DNA of 64,000 nucleotides from NCBI GenBank assembly GCA_026545225.1, contig CM048853.1:50827755-50891754 (forward strand), in the 5' to 3' direction. The notes beneath the pieces are model-generated. The model was not told where the DNA came from and ran no database searches. It saw nothing but the letters and a program-made list of their open reading frames with translations. The stretch's first letter is position 1; each line of letters opens with the position of its first letter. The stretch is from Cornus controversa. Its lineage: Eukaryota > Streptophyta > Magnoliopsida > Cornales > Cornaceae. Positions 33,306-45,979 of this stretch are shown in pieces. The translations under genes were made by a program, and so were the position numbers.

Positions 33306-34272
33306 AGTGAGACTTGACACCTACAACGTTTTCTAAGTCAATAAGAAACTATACATTCATGAGCAGATCCGACTTAATTCGTTAAAGTTTGGCTCAAACT
33401 TATTATACTTGTGAATGTATTCATAAACAACCTAGATAAAGGCTCGTGAACATGATTCGTTTATAAGAAATCTTGATTTTGATTTCAAATTTCAGATTGA
33501 CTCAAACTCGCAAATGAGCAAAATTAACTAAAGAACGAAATGAGTCAAGTTCAAGCAGAACTCAAAATACTCATGTGCCTCCACAATCAAACTTGAATTT
33601 GAACTAGAATAGTTGAAAATTCGGCTCGAGTTAGCTCAATTGGATTATACCCTATCCAAAGACAATTAAATTCTACCAATATCATGCTGATTCCTTCAAA
33701 TTGGGGCCACCATGGTCCGGGGCAACGGTACACTCCAATGATAAGTGTTCCACATGCACCAAAGATGCAACCAATAGTAGGAGTTTTTGGAGAACCATTC
33801 CATTCCCGCTTGATTGGAGTGTAAATGTATATGTCTCTCACTCGTTCGAATAGGCACGTGCGGTGCGTCTTCGTAATCCCCGAAACCCCAAACGAGCAAA
33901 ACAAAAGGAGGCGGAACTCAAACCCAACAATAAATCAAAGTGAAAAACCTATCTATAAACATATTTCAAGTCCGCGTTCCCTACTCTCCGAACTGATAGT
34001 CCTCTTCTCTCTCTGAACTCAAACTCTCGCTCTCTAATCTTTCTTCCCCCAAACTCACCGTATATCACCGTCGATTCATCCCCTTCAAACACAACTCTTC
34101 GATTTTATTGTGCGAAATTCATGCAAAAACTTGGATTTAAGTATAATTATTTCGAAGCTGAAGCAATTTCTTGGCCTCTCTGAGCGATTTATCTGTTTTC
34201 GGGATCGCTGTGAAATCTAGGGTTTCGTTTTCCTTCAATTCTTGAAGTCTTGGTGGGTTTTACAAGCTGGCT

Positions 34273-37200
34273 ATGGACTACGAACCATTCGACAGCAGTG
34301 GTGAGTTCACTTAAAAAAAATTCAACCTTTTATTGTAAGTTAGGGTAGATTTAGGGTTTTTAGTGATTTATTGGGTGAATTAGGATTATTTTTTGTTTGA
34401 ATTATTTTCAGCATTGTCATTTTTGTAAGATTTTGATGCTTAAGCCCCATTGCGGACGATTAGGGTTTGGTGTTCTGATTTTATTTTTTTAGTTCATAAA
34501 TTGATCTACGGATTATCTTACTTCCGTCTACACCTTGCCCACTGTCAAATTTTAGATTCGTTCTTGTAATTTGCAATTTTGATTGTGCTTTGCTGTAGGT
34601 GGAAAAGCTTAAAGAACACAAAAGGACTACCTTTACTTCTTTTTCTTTTTAGTTGGGGATTTGGTTTTTGAAGAGTGTACATTTCAAGTGTTCTTTATCA
34701 GTTCGTGTGTTTTCTTATTGTAGAGGGACCAAATCTCTGTTCAAACTTGATTGATATCGAATTGGTGTTCTTGAAGAATAAGGGAGGATAAGGCAGAAAT
34801 ATATGTTATGCATTTTGCCAATCTAAATGTCTTGGTTTCAAAATGTACCATGCCTTTCAGAATAAGGGAACTGATGTGAAAATATGAGAAAATGTTCAAA
34901 TGGATGTGTATTAGGTGGTTTTTACTCTTGCCAAGTTGGGGAAGTAGTCAATTAACGCATGGTTGAAAGAAAATTGACTAAAGACCCAAAAGTTTAGGAT
35001 ACATTGCATTACTGAAAATGAAAGGTGATGGAGGGGATTTTTTGATTCAGGGGCACTCTAAGTAGTAGATATTGACCGTAGTTGACATACAAATAAGTGT
35101 GCTTTGATTATGTGACAAGGGGTATACATTAATTTTTGTCTCTTTCTTCTTTGATAATTATTTTTCTATACAGTAACTTTAACCATGCATCCCTATTTTT
35201 ACTAAATCATGCTGAAGTACATTTCTTTTTCTCTTTGTTTCTGATTCTTAAATGAGATTCATCTATTATTAGTATGCATCTAAAACTAAAAGGTGTGAGT
35301 TGCGTGGTGTGGAAGAGGCTGCGAAAGTTAGATTTAAAATCTAGAGGGGGGGTGATTAGGTTTATTCGCTTTTTGTTTAAGATTATCCAATTTTAAGTCC
35401 AATTAAAATCTAAGCAATCCCACAAAGCAAGTAAATAAAATAAAGTGTAGTAAAGTAAAGAATGCACCAGATATACGTGGAGAACCCAGATCGAAAAAAA
35501 ACCACAGGTGAGGCTTTGTAGTCTCGGAGAAGCAAATCCACTATCGTTGAAGCAAAGTACAATAGACTCTGGTCCAGGCTCACACCCACTCCACTTTGAC
35601 AAGAACTTGATGCAGAACACCTCAGGCTTACAATTGCGACTGTCTCGTCCAACTGCTGCAGATTCTTGGCTAACGTCAAAATCTTCTCAGAAGGGTAACT
35701 GGAAGAACACGAATGCTCAGCAAGTATTATGTTTCTTTCACAGCACGATTTTCTTCTCCTTCCTCACCAACGAACAGTTGTAAAAGAAACCAATCCAGTA
35801 ACTTGATCACGAAGAAATCTTCAATGCAGTATTCGAATAGTTGATCAAGCAAATAGAGACACCCAAAATCACTCAGTGAATATGTGTGTGCTCTCAAAAA
35901 TATAAACAAAGAATTATAGGAAAAAATACTTTGCTAGAAAAATATCTCAATGCTTTCTCTTTCTAGAATATGAATTTCTAATTTTTTGAAAGCGTAATGA
36001 GAGAGAAGCTGATGAAGCACAAATCCACCCCGAACTGATCAAATGCCAACCTGTAAAAGGACAAAAGTTGGGTAATCGGAAGGACACCGATGTGATGCCG
36101 GCCGACTACACTTCAACTCTCAAGTCAGATATCGGAAAAGACTTTTAAAACTGTAAAGGCACTTAGATGGTATTAATTGCGTACCTAGAACATGGACTAT
36201 CCCTGTATTTATAGCAGTTAGATGGGAACGTGTCCTAATAGGAGACTGACTCTTTAGTTCTTCAGACTTGGAGATAGAAAAGTCCTGGCCAAAGCATACT
36301 TCTTATCCATGTCACCTTAATCTCAATTTTCAAGTCATACGTTTCACAATTGGAGTCAAATACTCTATCAGATGCCCCCTGTTCATGAGGGCCGCTCGTC
36401 GAACCTTAGGAACACTTTGGCTAGCCCATTGGGTTGTAGAAATGAAACCCTATCTCAAGAAATTTCGCTAATCTTCCACCTTGGCCTGTAGACCAGAACC
36501 TGAATCCACTAAGCTTTTGGGCTAGCCAGCCTGAGCTGGCCTCTGGGGACTGGCTTGGCCGGGCTCAGTGGCCGGCCTTCAGGGGCTTCTTAGTCGGTCT
36601 TTATTGACTGACCTACTTTTTTGACACTTCTCGCTCTCATCTTTGTATACGTTGCATTATAACCGTTTACACTTCTGAATGTTGCACCTCTAGCCATTGG
36701 CCCCTTTCCTTATGTAACTCCCTAGTGTTTTCACTCCATTCACCTTCAACTCAGTACATGTTCAATTCCATTATTCCTTCCCTTTCTCGCTTTCTGTATT
36801 TTTTTCAACATAATTTTGAGAAGCCAAACCCAAAGCTTTTTGATCCTTCTCCTCTCCACGACATTCTCTAATTCCTTGATTTCTTCATGGCAGACTATAT
36901 CGAGTGCCAAGACATTGTTTCTTCAATGACAGACCTGGAGGTGGAGGAGTTAGTCGTTCGCTACTCGTTCCCAGATGGAGTCGTAGCTCGAGCCCCTTCC
37001 CTGGCAGAAAGGGTTTATTCTATCCGTTCGTGGGAGACGTGTTTTTACGAGGTCGTTTTTGCCTTCGGTTCCCGGTTTCGGTATTTGTACAGGAACTGCT
37101 TCAAGCAGCGAACCTCTGTCCCTCCCAACTTATGCCAACTTCTTGGCGCATCATTATGGCCTCTCTTGTGCTATGGAGGCTTTGTGGCAACGAAACTCCA

Positions 37201-40200
37201 TTGTAAACGAGCTTCTCTTTTGCTATGGATTTTTTAAGAATGGTGATTGGTGCCACCTTCACAGCCGAGCAAGCTAAAAATATTTGCCAAAAGGCTTGGT
37301 ACTCGTTGATAATAGCAACCGCACTAAGTCATGGAAACACTGGTTCTTTTTTGTTTTTGGGTGCTGGGAGCCCACACCCCACATCATTCCCCGCACTTGG
37401 ACTATTGGGGATGTCTCTGGTAAGCTTACTTTCCCTTCTTTCTTCGCTCGTGCTTCTTGGTTCCTTTTGCTTTATTAATATATGATCGTCTTCAAACCCA
37501 ACTTGGAGGGCCGAGCCACCTGTGAGTGAGGAAGAGGCTCGGGCTACAACTCCATATGGGAACAAGTAGCGAATGACTAACTTCTCCACCTCTGGGTCTG
37601 TCATTGAAGAAGCAATGTCTTGGCACTGAACATAGTCTGCCATGAAGAAATCAAGGAATTGGAGAATGTCGTGGAGAGGAGAGCAAGGAGCAAAGAGTTC
37701 TGGGCTTGGCTTCTCAAAATTATGTTGAAGAAAATACAAAAAGCGAGAAAGGGAAGGAATAATGGAATTGAACATGTACTGAGTAGAAAGTGAATGGAGT
37801 GAAGACGGTGGGGAGTTTTTATAGGCATAAAGGAAAGGGGCCAACGACTAGAAGTGCAACGTTCAGAAGTGTAAACGGTTAGAATACAGCGTCTATAATG
37901 CAATGTATACAAAGCTGAGAGCGAGAAGTGTCAAAAAAGTAGGCCGGCCAGGAAGCCCCTGAAGGCTGGTCGAGGCCATATATAAGCTTTTTATAGAGAT
38001 CAAAGGCCCTAATTTTTCTTGGAAAACAAGTTAAAAATCAATAAAAAAAGAAGTCCTGGTGTTTTTGGAAAGTTCAGGGTCAAATTTGGGTTGAAATAGG
38101 ACTCCGCAGGACAATTTTTGTTGGAGCAACATGGACTGGTCCAGACTTTTGTCTGTCAAAACTCAATATCCCGAGACCTCTGGGACTAGTCCAGCCTATT
38201 CTTGGACTGGTCCAGAGTTTTGTCTGTCAAATTTCAACATCCCAAGACCTCTTGGACCGGTCAAGGGTTTGAGCTGGACCGGTTCAACCTTGAATATTGA
38301 AGCAATTTTCTAAAAAGTCCTTGTTTTCAAGGTCGGAACCTCCCTGTTTGAAATATATGTTCTCTCATTACTTTACCTGGACTACGTGACTCTCATATGT
38401 GATCAACAATTTCTTCATACACTCGAAACAATCTCGAAACTTCAATTGATCAAATTCTTGTTCAGACCATTGATGGCTTCTTCCGAAAATTCAAGCTTCA
38501 TCTTGTTGAAGAACACTTGCATGGTTGGTGTAGAACTTTATGCTCACTCTGAGACTATGATCAACGACAAGAATATAAATCAAAGATTACAACTCGATCA
38601 TCTTTGGTTTTGACACTGAAGATTGCCAATTACAAAAATATACGTCACAAAAGGGTCATAAAAGTAGGGGTGGAAAAACTCATCACGACTTGAACGGTAT
38701 TTGTGTGGGGTTCCAATCATTTAACCTATTTAATTAAATAATGTGTCATGCTAAGGTTAACATGAATATGACCTGACCCTTTTAAACCTGTATAACCATG
38801 TAATATGCTAGAATTGTTTTGGGCACTTTCGTCTGTCTAAAAGGAGGAAACCCTAAACATGTTTAGAGTCTCAATTACCCTCATTTCCACAACCAGCTAC
38901 TCATCAGAACTCAGAAGTTCAAAACCCTCTTGTTGAGTTGCTACTGTGAGGAAACCCTTTTAGTAAACTTCCAACCGTTAGTAACCTAAACACAAGCAGT
39001 GGCTGAAGCCCTTTTCATGAATGCAAAAAAGTTGCTCTTCCTCTCAAGCCTTGTTGTGAGGGAACCAGGTCCTTTTTCTCGCAAGCGATGGGATCTCTTC
39101 CTCACCATTTTCAATACTAGGCATTTTCTTTGGCCATTTCTAAATCTCAAGAGAGAGATCCTCTTTAAGAAGTAAAATTTTATTGAAAAATGCTCAAAGG
39201 GAGAGAGACCCAAAGAAAAAATGCACAAAAGAATAAATCTCTACATCATCAGGCTATCCAAAAAATCAAGAAAATCCTCGACAGATTTACAAAACGCCTC
39301 CTGGTAACCCAAAAAGGAGAACTCAGATGTGGTGCTTTATCACCCATATCGGAGCTTCAACACAATCAAAAGATCTAATATTTCTCTCGCGCCAAAGCCC
39401 TCTTGAGTTTCAACTCCCATTGTACATTATTCCCTCCATGCCTTGAACAGTCTGGTTGTAGATGCTGGCAAAACTTATTGCACCCCAAAAATCACAAAAG
39501 CGAGTTTTGGATCAATGTGGGGATGTTCCTCTTGTCATGGTCATATTACATCCTATGAGAAGGAAGTGTTGGTCGATAAACTACATTTGTCAAGGTAATA
39601 CAGGATTGAAATGCCACTATCTCATGCAGTAGGAGGATGCACTGCCGTGGAAGGTGGATTACAGTGGCAAGTTCTGTCAGATCATTTTATAAAGTGTTGT
39701 GTGCTGATGGTGGGTCAAATCCCTTGGAAATGCATATGTTAAGAAAGGTGTCTTCCAGGATCTCCTTTTTCATATGGGTTAGAACCTTGGACATGCTATT
39801 GACCACTAATAGTTTGGGATAGGGGGGTAATACACTTGCAAACTGATGTTGCATGTGCAAGGTAGCAGAGGAGACTTCTATCACTGTTTGATTCATTGTG
39901 ATGTTACTAGAGACCTTTGAATAATTATCTTTTACTGCGCATTCATTGTTGATTAATTGTTGGCAATGGGGTTGGGCAATAAGAGAGGTTGGTTCAGAAG
40001 GCAATGCCCTTATATCTTATGTGGTGTCTTTAGAAAGAAAGTATAGGTGTACTTTCTGTGGTGTTATTTAAAAGAGGGGAACAGTTGTAACTGTGAGGAG
40101 GAAGAGTTCTAGCTCACAATTTGAAGAAATCATTTTCTTTTTTCTTTTGGGTGGGTAAGGAAATTAATGTTAACTTCCTGCAGTTAAGGATGCCAGGGAA

Positions 40201-43200
40201 ATTTCCAGAATCTTTACTCTTTCGTGAATTTTATCAGTGATTGGTTCAGTTTTGTTTGCTCCCTTTAGTTCGGATGTATGCAGGTGGAGCTCATATATAT
40301 ATATAACTAAAAAATATATATCTATCGAAGGGATTTAGGCTAACTGCGACACTGAAATGGGGGGAGTAAGAAATGCGGAATTGCAGCAAATACAAACTCG
40401 ATAAAGTGTTGTCCCTTCTCCTTTCTCTGCATCAAAGCTGAAAGAAATCTATTTGTCTTTTATTTTCTCAGAGTTGAAATCCAAAAGCCATTTAATTTTT
40501 AGTAATCTCGTGGCTGACAGTTATACTAGAAATTTAGATAAAAGAGCAAGATGACAGCATGACTTGACTCCAGTGGGGGTATTTGTGTCATTTCAAAGGA
40601 CACAAAATGCTCAAAGGGCGCCTTAGCCATTGACTTTTCCTTTGAGACATACAACCATGACGGTTGTGTAACTTTGACTTAACTTGTTTATCCTAAGATT
40701 ATTGGTCTGCCTTTTCTCAAGTTCTGTTTGTTCATATCTCATTTACTTTTGATTGAAGTTGTAACATTGAACACAATATGACACGGGCATTGGTGAAGAT
40801 ATGCATCTTTCTGTGCAGACCCAATTAGAATGTCCGACAGGACAGTTTTGTCTGCTAACATTATTGGATGGACATTTCAAAATGTCTAAGTCCCTGACTT
40901 TGTACGATATTATATAAACTTTAAAATTCATGAGGTATTGGATATGAAAACTGTATGGGATTGATTGATGCCTAGTCTCACACTTGTTCTCGACTTCTGT
41001 ATCCAATTCCAGGGGACATCTTTTTGAAATCCATTGTATTAGACATTCAACTTCAGGGTGATGCTTATGCACATAAAGTGTAACGAACCTTTATTTTCTT
41101 TCAAAATTTTCCTTCGGCCTTTTTCTGAATATGAGATAACTTTGGTAAGGAAAATAGCTATAAATTATTGTATTTGGCTGCAAATATTTGAATATGCACC
41201 AAGTCAGCCAACATTTTGATTTTTTATCCTATCACGACGGATTATATGTACAACTCTAACATAATTTTTTAAGCTGGTGAGATGGCGTATTGCCTAATAG
41301 TGTATGTAGGAGTTATATCAAAGTCATGGATGGATAATCCTGACCATTGTTCAGACAAGAAAGGCACTGAATTTTGATGAACTATTAAGAACTGTAGAAC
41401 CGTTCTTTGACAATGGAATGGCCTATTTGTTAGATATCTTTAAGCTGTTTGAAAGTACTATTCGAGTCAGACATGTTAGTAATGGCCTAAACACTCAACT
41501 CTCGCAAGCTGTCTCCATCTCAAGAGGCTATTTCATTTTTCATTGCAAATATAGTAGTTGAATCAGATAACTTCACATCTTTTGATGGTCCTTAGGCACT
41601 CACATGTTTTTCCTTCTTAATTTTGTTATACAATTTGTCTGGGTGTAAACTCATCCTCATGTTATTTTTCATTTTGTGTTTCATTCTGAAATATTTGCAG
41701 GAACTGATGATGATCTTCCTCCGTCACATCAAAATAGAATTCCAAGAGGGGGCCGTGTTGCAGGGAATGGAAGACCTGCTGTTATGGCTTCAGTCCCATA
41801 CCCTAGGATGTACGGCGAAACTGATATGGAGGCCCAAATTCACCACCTTGAGCAAGAAGCTTACAGTTCAGTTCTAAGAGCCTTTAAAGCTCAAGCTGAT
41901 GCCATAACTTGGGTACTTTTTGTCATTCTATTTGGCATAATCTAATATCTATATATTTGTAGACCAGGTTTAAGTGATTGCTCACTGAAATTTATTTTCT
42001 TCAGGAGAAGGAAAGCTTAATAACTGAACTCAGAAAAGAATTGAGATTATCAAATGAAGAACACAGAGAGCTTCTCGGCAGGGTTAATGCAGATGATGTC
42101 ATTCGGAGAATAAGGTTTGATGGTGCTATGAGACAAGCTTTTCTCTTTTTTCTAAGAAGCGACACCCATTTCTGTAATTTTCAGTTAGCTCTGGTCTCTT
42201 ATATCTTTTAATGGGTAGTATTTGGATAATGCCATTAGGGAGTGGAGACAGACAGGTGGCCTTCAACCTAGCATGCTTAGTACTGGCCAAGCTGTTCATG
42301 ATCCAGTGCCCAGTCCCACTGTCTCAGCATCTCGTAAGAAACAGAAGATATCCCAATCCTTTGGCAGGCCGTCTCCTCCTTTCCACCCACAAGCAGTGGC
42401 GGCTTCCAATCAACCATCTTCTTCAGCTGCAAAAAGAGGATCTGCTATGGGACCCAAGGGCAAGAAGCATAAATCAGTAAGTTGGAAATCTTGAATTTGT
42501 AATTGAAATTCTGATACAGAGATCCTAATTTTATATCCTTTTGTTTGCGCTTTTTCCTTCTGTTGTTGGTAGAATTACCTGCTGCCTGGTGTACCTTCAA
42601 TGAAAACGCAGTACCCTTCCTCAGGTCCGACTGGAAGGGGCCAACTTGGTAATCGTGTTTCTTCTGGTGCCCTTGCAAGTGAGCCTGCTGAAGCAGCATC
42701 ATTTGATCCATTGATAGGAAGGAAAGTGAGGACCAGGTGGCCTGATGACAACAATTTTTATGAGGCTGTTATTACTGATTACAATCCAGCCGAGGTATAT
42801 TTGGCTGTCACTCTTGTGGATTTTATTTTCTGTTAGTCTTGTGCTGACTGTATCTTCTTTTGAACCATCCTTAGGGTCGGCATGCACTGGTATACGATAT
42901 TGGTACTACAAATGAGACATGGGAATGGGTCAATCTTGCAGAGGTAGATACAATACTTTGTTCCCATGACCTAAAGTATTCAAGTAAAAACAATTTTGGA
43001 TTGTGGTACATAGAGAAATGGCTCTGTTACTAGTTTATGTAGATATACTGTTGTAAAAAAATATTTCAATATAATAAATAAAACTATTTGCTATATGGGT
43101 AGCACTAACATTTGTGTTGCAACTCTTCCGAATTTCTGGTCATCATTTATTTGGGTGAAAGTACATTCCATACAAGTAGCTTAAACTGACATGGACAGGT

Positions 43201-45979
43201 AAGTCATAGTGGGTATCGTGTTGGGCCTGTCCATGTCAGTGTTGACATAAAAATTATTTAAAATAATGTGCAATTACTTGTAAAAAATATAGATGAAATT
43301 TCTATAAATGTTAAAGATGATTAATAAGCTGTTGAGACTTGAAACTCATAATGGGGACGAGGAATATGTTTGAGGTTGTGTGTCAACCTAATGGAGGGAT
43401 GGACCCAGGATGATGACTGAACTGTCTGAGCTAGGCTCAGAGAGTGAGAGAAGTAGCCAGTGCAAATGGTCTTCACTGAAAATGTTCCAACCTATTCAAA
43501 TGAGGTTTCTTAGGCCTTCTACAGTGGCATTTAGATATGTGAGGACCTGCTGAATCATAGGCCTGAGATCACTAACAGCTAGGAATGGACTGTTGCCTTG
43601 CTTGGCCTCAGCTGCAAGGCGTAGGTGTCCGTGTGTTGCTGCATTGAGTGGGTCATTGTCGATATATTATAAGACACGGTGTGCATGGTATGTGTTCTTA
43701 TTTCTAACCCCCTTTTCATGAATTCCTGCCTTCATCCAGTTGAGCCACAAGTGATTAAAGCTTCGCTTTTGCCCATCTCCAATTCTCCATCCATTTGAGG
43801 AATATCTCATTTCCTCTCAAGCCAGGGGAACAAGGAAGTGTAGCTCTCAATCATTTAACAGAGTAGGCTAGTGCCCAAATCTTGCCATTTAAGTCAAAGC
43901 CTTTAATGCATCTCACTGTCATGGGTAAAACTCTGGAGTTAGACCACCAATATACACCATCTTATAGAGGTTCTTAAGCATGATCTTGACTAAGTTTATG
44001 TATCAAGGGCACACCTTCAAGCAGGATTTCATATATAATGCCTTTCCCTAGTGGAAGCCATCTGCTTCCTTGGTGGATTCATCATTGAGGCAGGCTATTA
44101 CTACAAGGGTGATGAAATGATCTTAAATTCTGAAGAATTGATGGTCCACATGTTTGTTCTCATCAAGCCATGTACTCTGTTCCTTTTTTTTTTCTTTTTC
44201 TTTTTTGTGTGTTTGGTTTTTTTTAGGGGGGAATGTTGTCTACTATTGGGTGTGTTAAATGGTTTATTCCCTACTTTTAAGGGTTGGTATAATGAAGTAA
44301 GCTTTATTGTTTTTCCTAGTGATGGAATTTCTCTTCCACTGTGAGTGAAACTCATCCAACTTCCCTGATCTTGGGTGGTAAGACTCCATCTGTAGGCAAG
44401 GAAGGAGAGTAATGAAACTTCACTTTTGTTTCTTTTTCCTTTCTAGGATGAAACTAATTTTTAAAATCGTCACGTGCCTTAACGCTGGTGTCTTTCCGTC
44501 ATGTTCGTGGAGTCCTGATGATAATATAATAATAATAATAATTTTCAGAAGGAAGCACCTTCGTGATTAAATTGACAATAATAATCTTTTTTTACTTTGT
44601 TTTGCCCATATTTGATTACTCTGTTGTAGCTTCTATTTACAAACCCCAACCCAACCCAAAATTTTTGAAGTGTTGTTTTTTGTTTCTTATGGCAGATTTC
44701 TCCCGAGGATATACAATGGGAAGGTGAGGACCCTGGAATTTCTCGTCAAGGGGGTTATGGTGGATCAGGACATGGGATGAATAGATCTGTTGGGCGTGAT
44801 AGTGGTCCAGGTGCAGGAAGGGGTAGGGGGGTTCCGAAGGGTCAATTGCGGAAAGATTTTCCACCGTCACAGAATGGCATAGGAAAGAAGGGTTCAGATG
44901 ATATCCAAATACTTCATACAGAAACACTAATTAAGGAGGTGGGCAAAAGCAACTTGATCCATGTTAGTAGCTGTTGAGGTGTTGATTTTGTTATAGTTAT
45001 TTTTTATTGTCTGGTGAGATTGGACAGGTGGAGAGGGTCTTTGGTGCTAATCATCCGGATCCTGTTGAAATTGAGAAAGCAAAGAAAGTGCTGAAGGTCA
45101 GAAAAGCCACCAAGCAATTTTGTAAGTTATTGTTACATGCTCATCAATACACAACAGGGTTTTTATTATTTTTGCAATGCAGGAGCATGAACAAGCGCTG
45201 GCTGATGCAATTGCAAGGCTTGCCGATATTTCTGATGGTGAAAGCGGTATGATTGCCTATAACCTTTCTACATTGTGTTCTATCATTCAATAATTAATTC
45301 TTCAAAAGATCTATCGTCCCTTATGAAATGTATGTAAATGATTAAAAATTATCAGAGGACTGGTTTGGGCATCTCATGGAAAGTCAAATGATTGGATTTT
45401 GTTTTATCTTTGCATTTTATGGAAAATTGTCTCCTATGTTGGAGTTATCCTAGAAGATGTAGCCACGTTAGAAATTTAAACTAGTATCATTTTACAAAAT
45501 CCTGAAAATTGTCATATCAATTTGAGCAAATATACTCGCTTTAAGAGACACAAACAGAATAGAAGAGTATCGTTGCTATACATAATACAAGTACGATCCT
45601 CATGGGAAGTTGATTTTTTTATGATCACTATTATATTTGTCTACTAAAATAATATCATGCATCCTTTTTTTTTAGAATTCTATTGTTACAAATATGTTAC
45701 TGTTACTGGGATAATGGAGCCAAAAATTTCATTGTGGTATATAGTCGATCACATTGTGGCTTATATGCACCATTTGATATATATATATATAGAGAGAGAG
45801 AGAGCATTTACTGAGACTTGGACTTTAGAGTGACCTTTTAATTAGTTTTCCATCTTTTTCATGAGTGCTATTTGTTGATACTTATTTTTTTTTTTTGATA
45901 TAAGAGTGCTCCTTGTTGATTCTTATGCTCTGATACAGATGAGGGTGGCCATTTCTTGCATGGGCAACCAATGGACTGA
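34273..45979 (+). CDS. EMSY-like chromatin protein (ENT and Agenet/Tudor domains)
   Basis: Ten coding exons: 34273-34300, 41701-41912, 42005-42114, 42239-42476, 42573-42794, 42875-42943, 44696-44938, 45028-45096, 45183-45246 and 45939-45979. All are GT-AG with consistent phases, total 431 residues, the size of plant EMSY-LIKE (EML) proteins. The ENT domain spans about residues 48-122 ([20 protein letters not shown] and [18 protein letters not shown]). The Agenet/Tudor domain spans about 243-303 ([20 protein letters not shown] and [15 protein letters not shown]). A Lys-rich GPKGKKHKS at about 189-196 may be a nuclear signal, and a C-terminal helix lies at about 385-415. Such proteins read histone marks in the nucleus and act in immunity, flowering and seed development. 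Intron 1 is 7.4 kb and contains transposon DNA; the tiny first exon (MDYEPFDSS) matches the family. Confidence 0.92.
35320..36569. mobile_element. LTR-like repeat sequence in intron 1 of the EMSY-like gene
   Basis: The start atctagagggggggtgattag, acgtggagaacccag (about 35478) and the gatgtgatgccggccgactac text (about 36089) resemble LTR/leader regions of plant gypsy elements. Boundaries and strand were not fixed. Confidence 0.4.
36570..37976. repeat. Large inverted repeat in intron 1 of the EMSY-like gene
   Basis: The left arm 36570-37004 is matched in reverse by the right arm 37528-37976, with a spacer of about 523 bp. Shared text includes ccttcaggggcttc, tacttttttgacacttct, ttcaattccattattccttc and atggcagactat. 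Arms of about 435-449 bp differ by scattered substitutions and one indel. If transcribed with the host gene the intron would fold into a long hairpin. Confidence 0.9.
36887..37480 (+). pseudogene. Broken gypsy-type retrotransposon ORF (putative gypsy-type transposon domain)
   Basis: The reading starts [20 protein letters not shown] at 36887, then continues in other frames: [19 protein letters not shown] and [17 protein letters not shown] (frame of 36904), then [20 protein letters not shown] (frame of 37284). The text RFPxxxFVxELL...LxPxxWRIxxAxxVLW matches, from memory, the 'putative gypsy type transposon' domain found in plant elements. Several frameshifts and stops break it. The right arm carries the same start in reverse ([20 protein letters not shown], about 37641 going down). 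So two copies of one element lie tail to tail. Confidence 0.6.
38133..38274. repeat. 71-bp tandem duplication in intron 1 of the EMSY-like gene
   Basis: ggactggtccagacttttgt at 38133 recurs as ggactggtccagagttttgt at 38204. A third partial text (ggaccggtcaagg) follows. Confidence 0.75.
43185..43240. repeat. Perfect 15-bp inverted repeat in an EMSY-like intron
   Basis: ACTGACATGGACAGG at 43185-43199 and its exact reverse complement at 43226-43240, 26 bases apart, within the intron 42944-44695. Confidence 0.85.

Larger units (their letters stand above)
32287..34272. other. Intergenic region and 5' side of the EMSY-like gene
   Basis: It holds two minisatellites (listed), a stretch at 33340-33640 with ctcgtgaac/ttcgtttat words resembling the GCTCG MITE, and from about 33960 a CT-rich leader (ctcttctctctctgaac) typical of a plant 5' UTR. 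No further gene could be assigned. Confidence 0.45.

Noticed and set aside
33587..33904. 105-codon minus-strand frame reading ...TIGCIFGACGTLIIGVYRC...
   Set aside because: It looks protein-like in part, but I recognise no family, it sits on the opposite strand in the EMSY-like promoter region, and no splice partners were found.
38640..38830. Another TAGGGGTGGAAAA start resembling a hAT MITE
   Set aside because: No matching right end or target duplication could be found.
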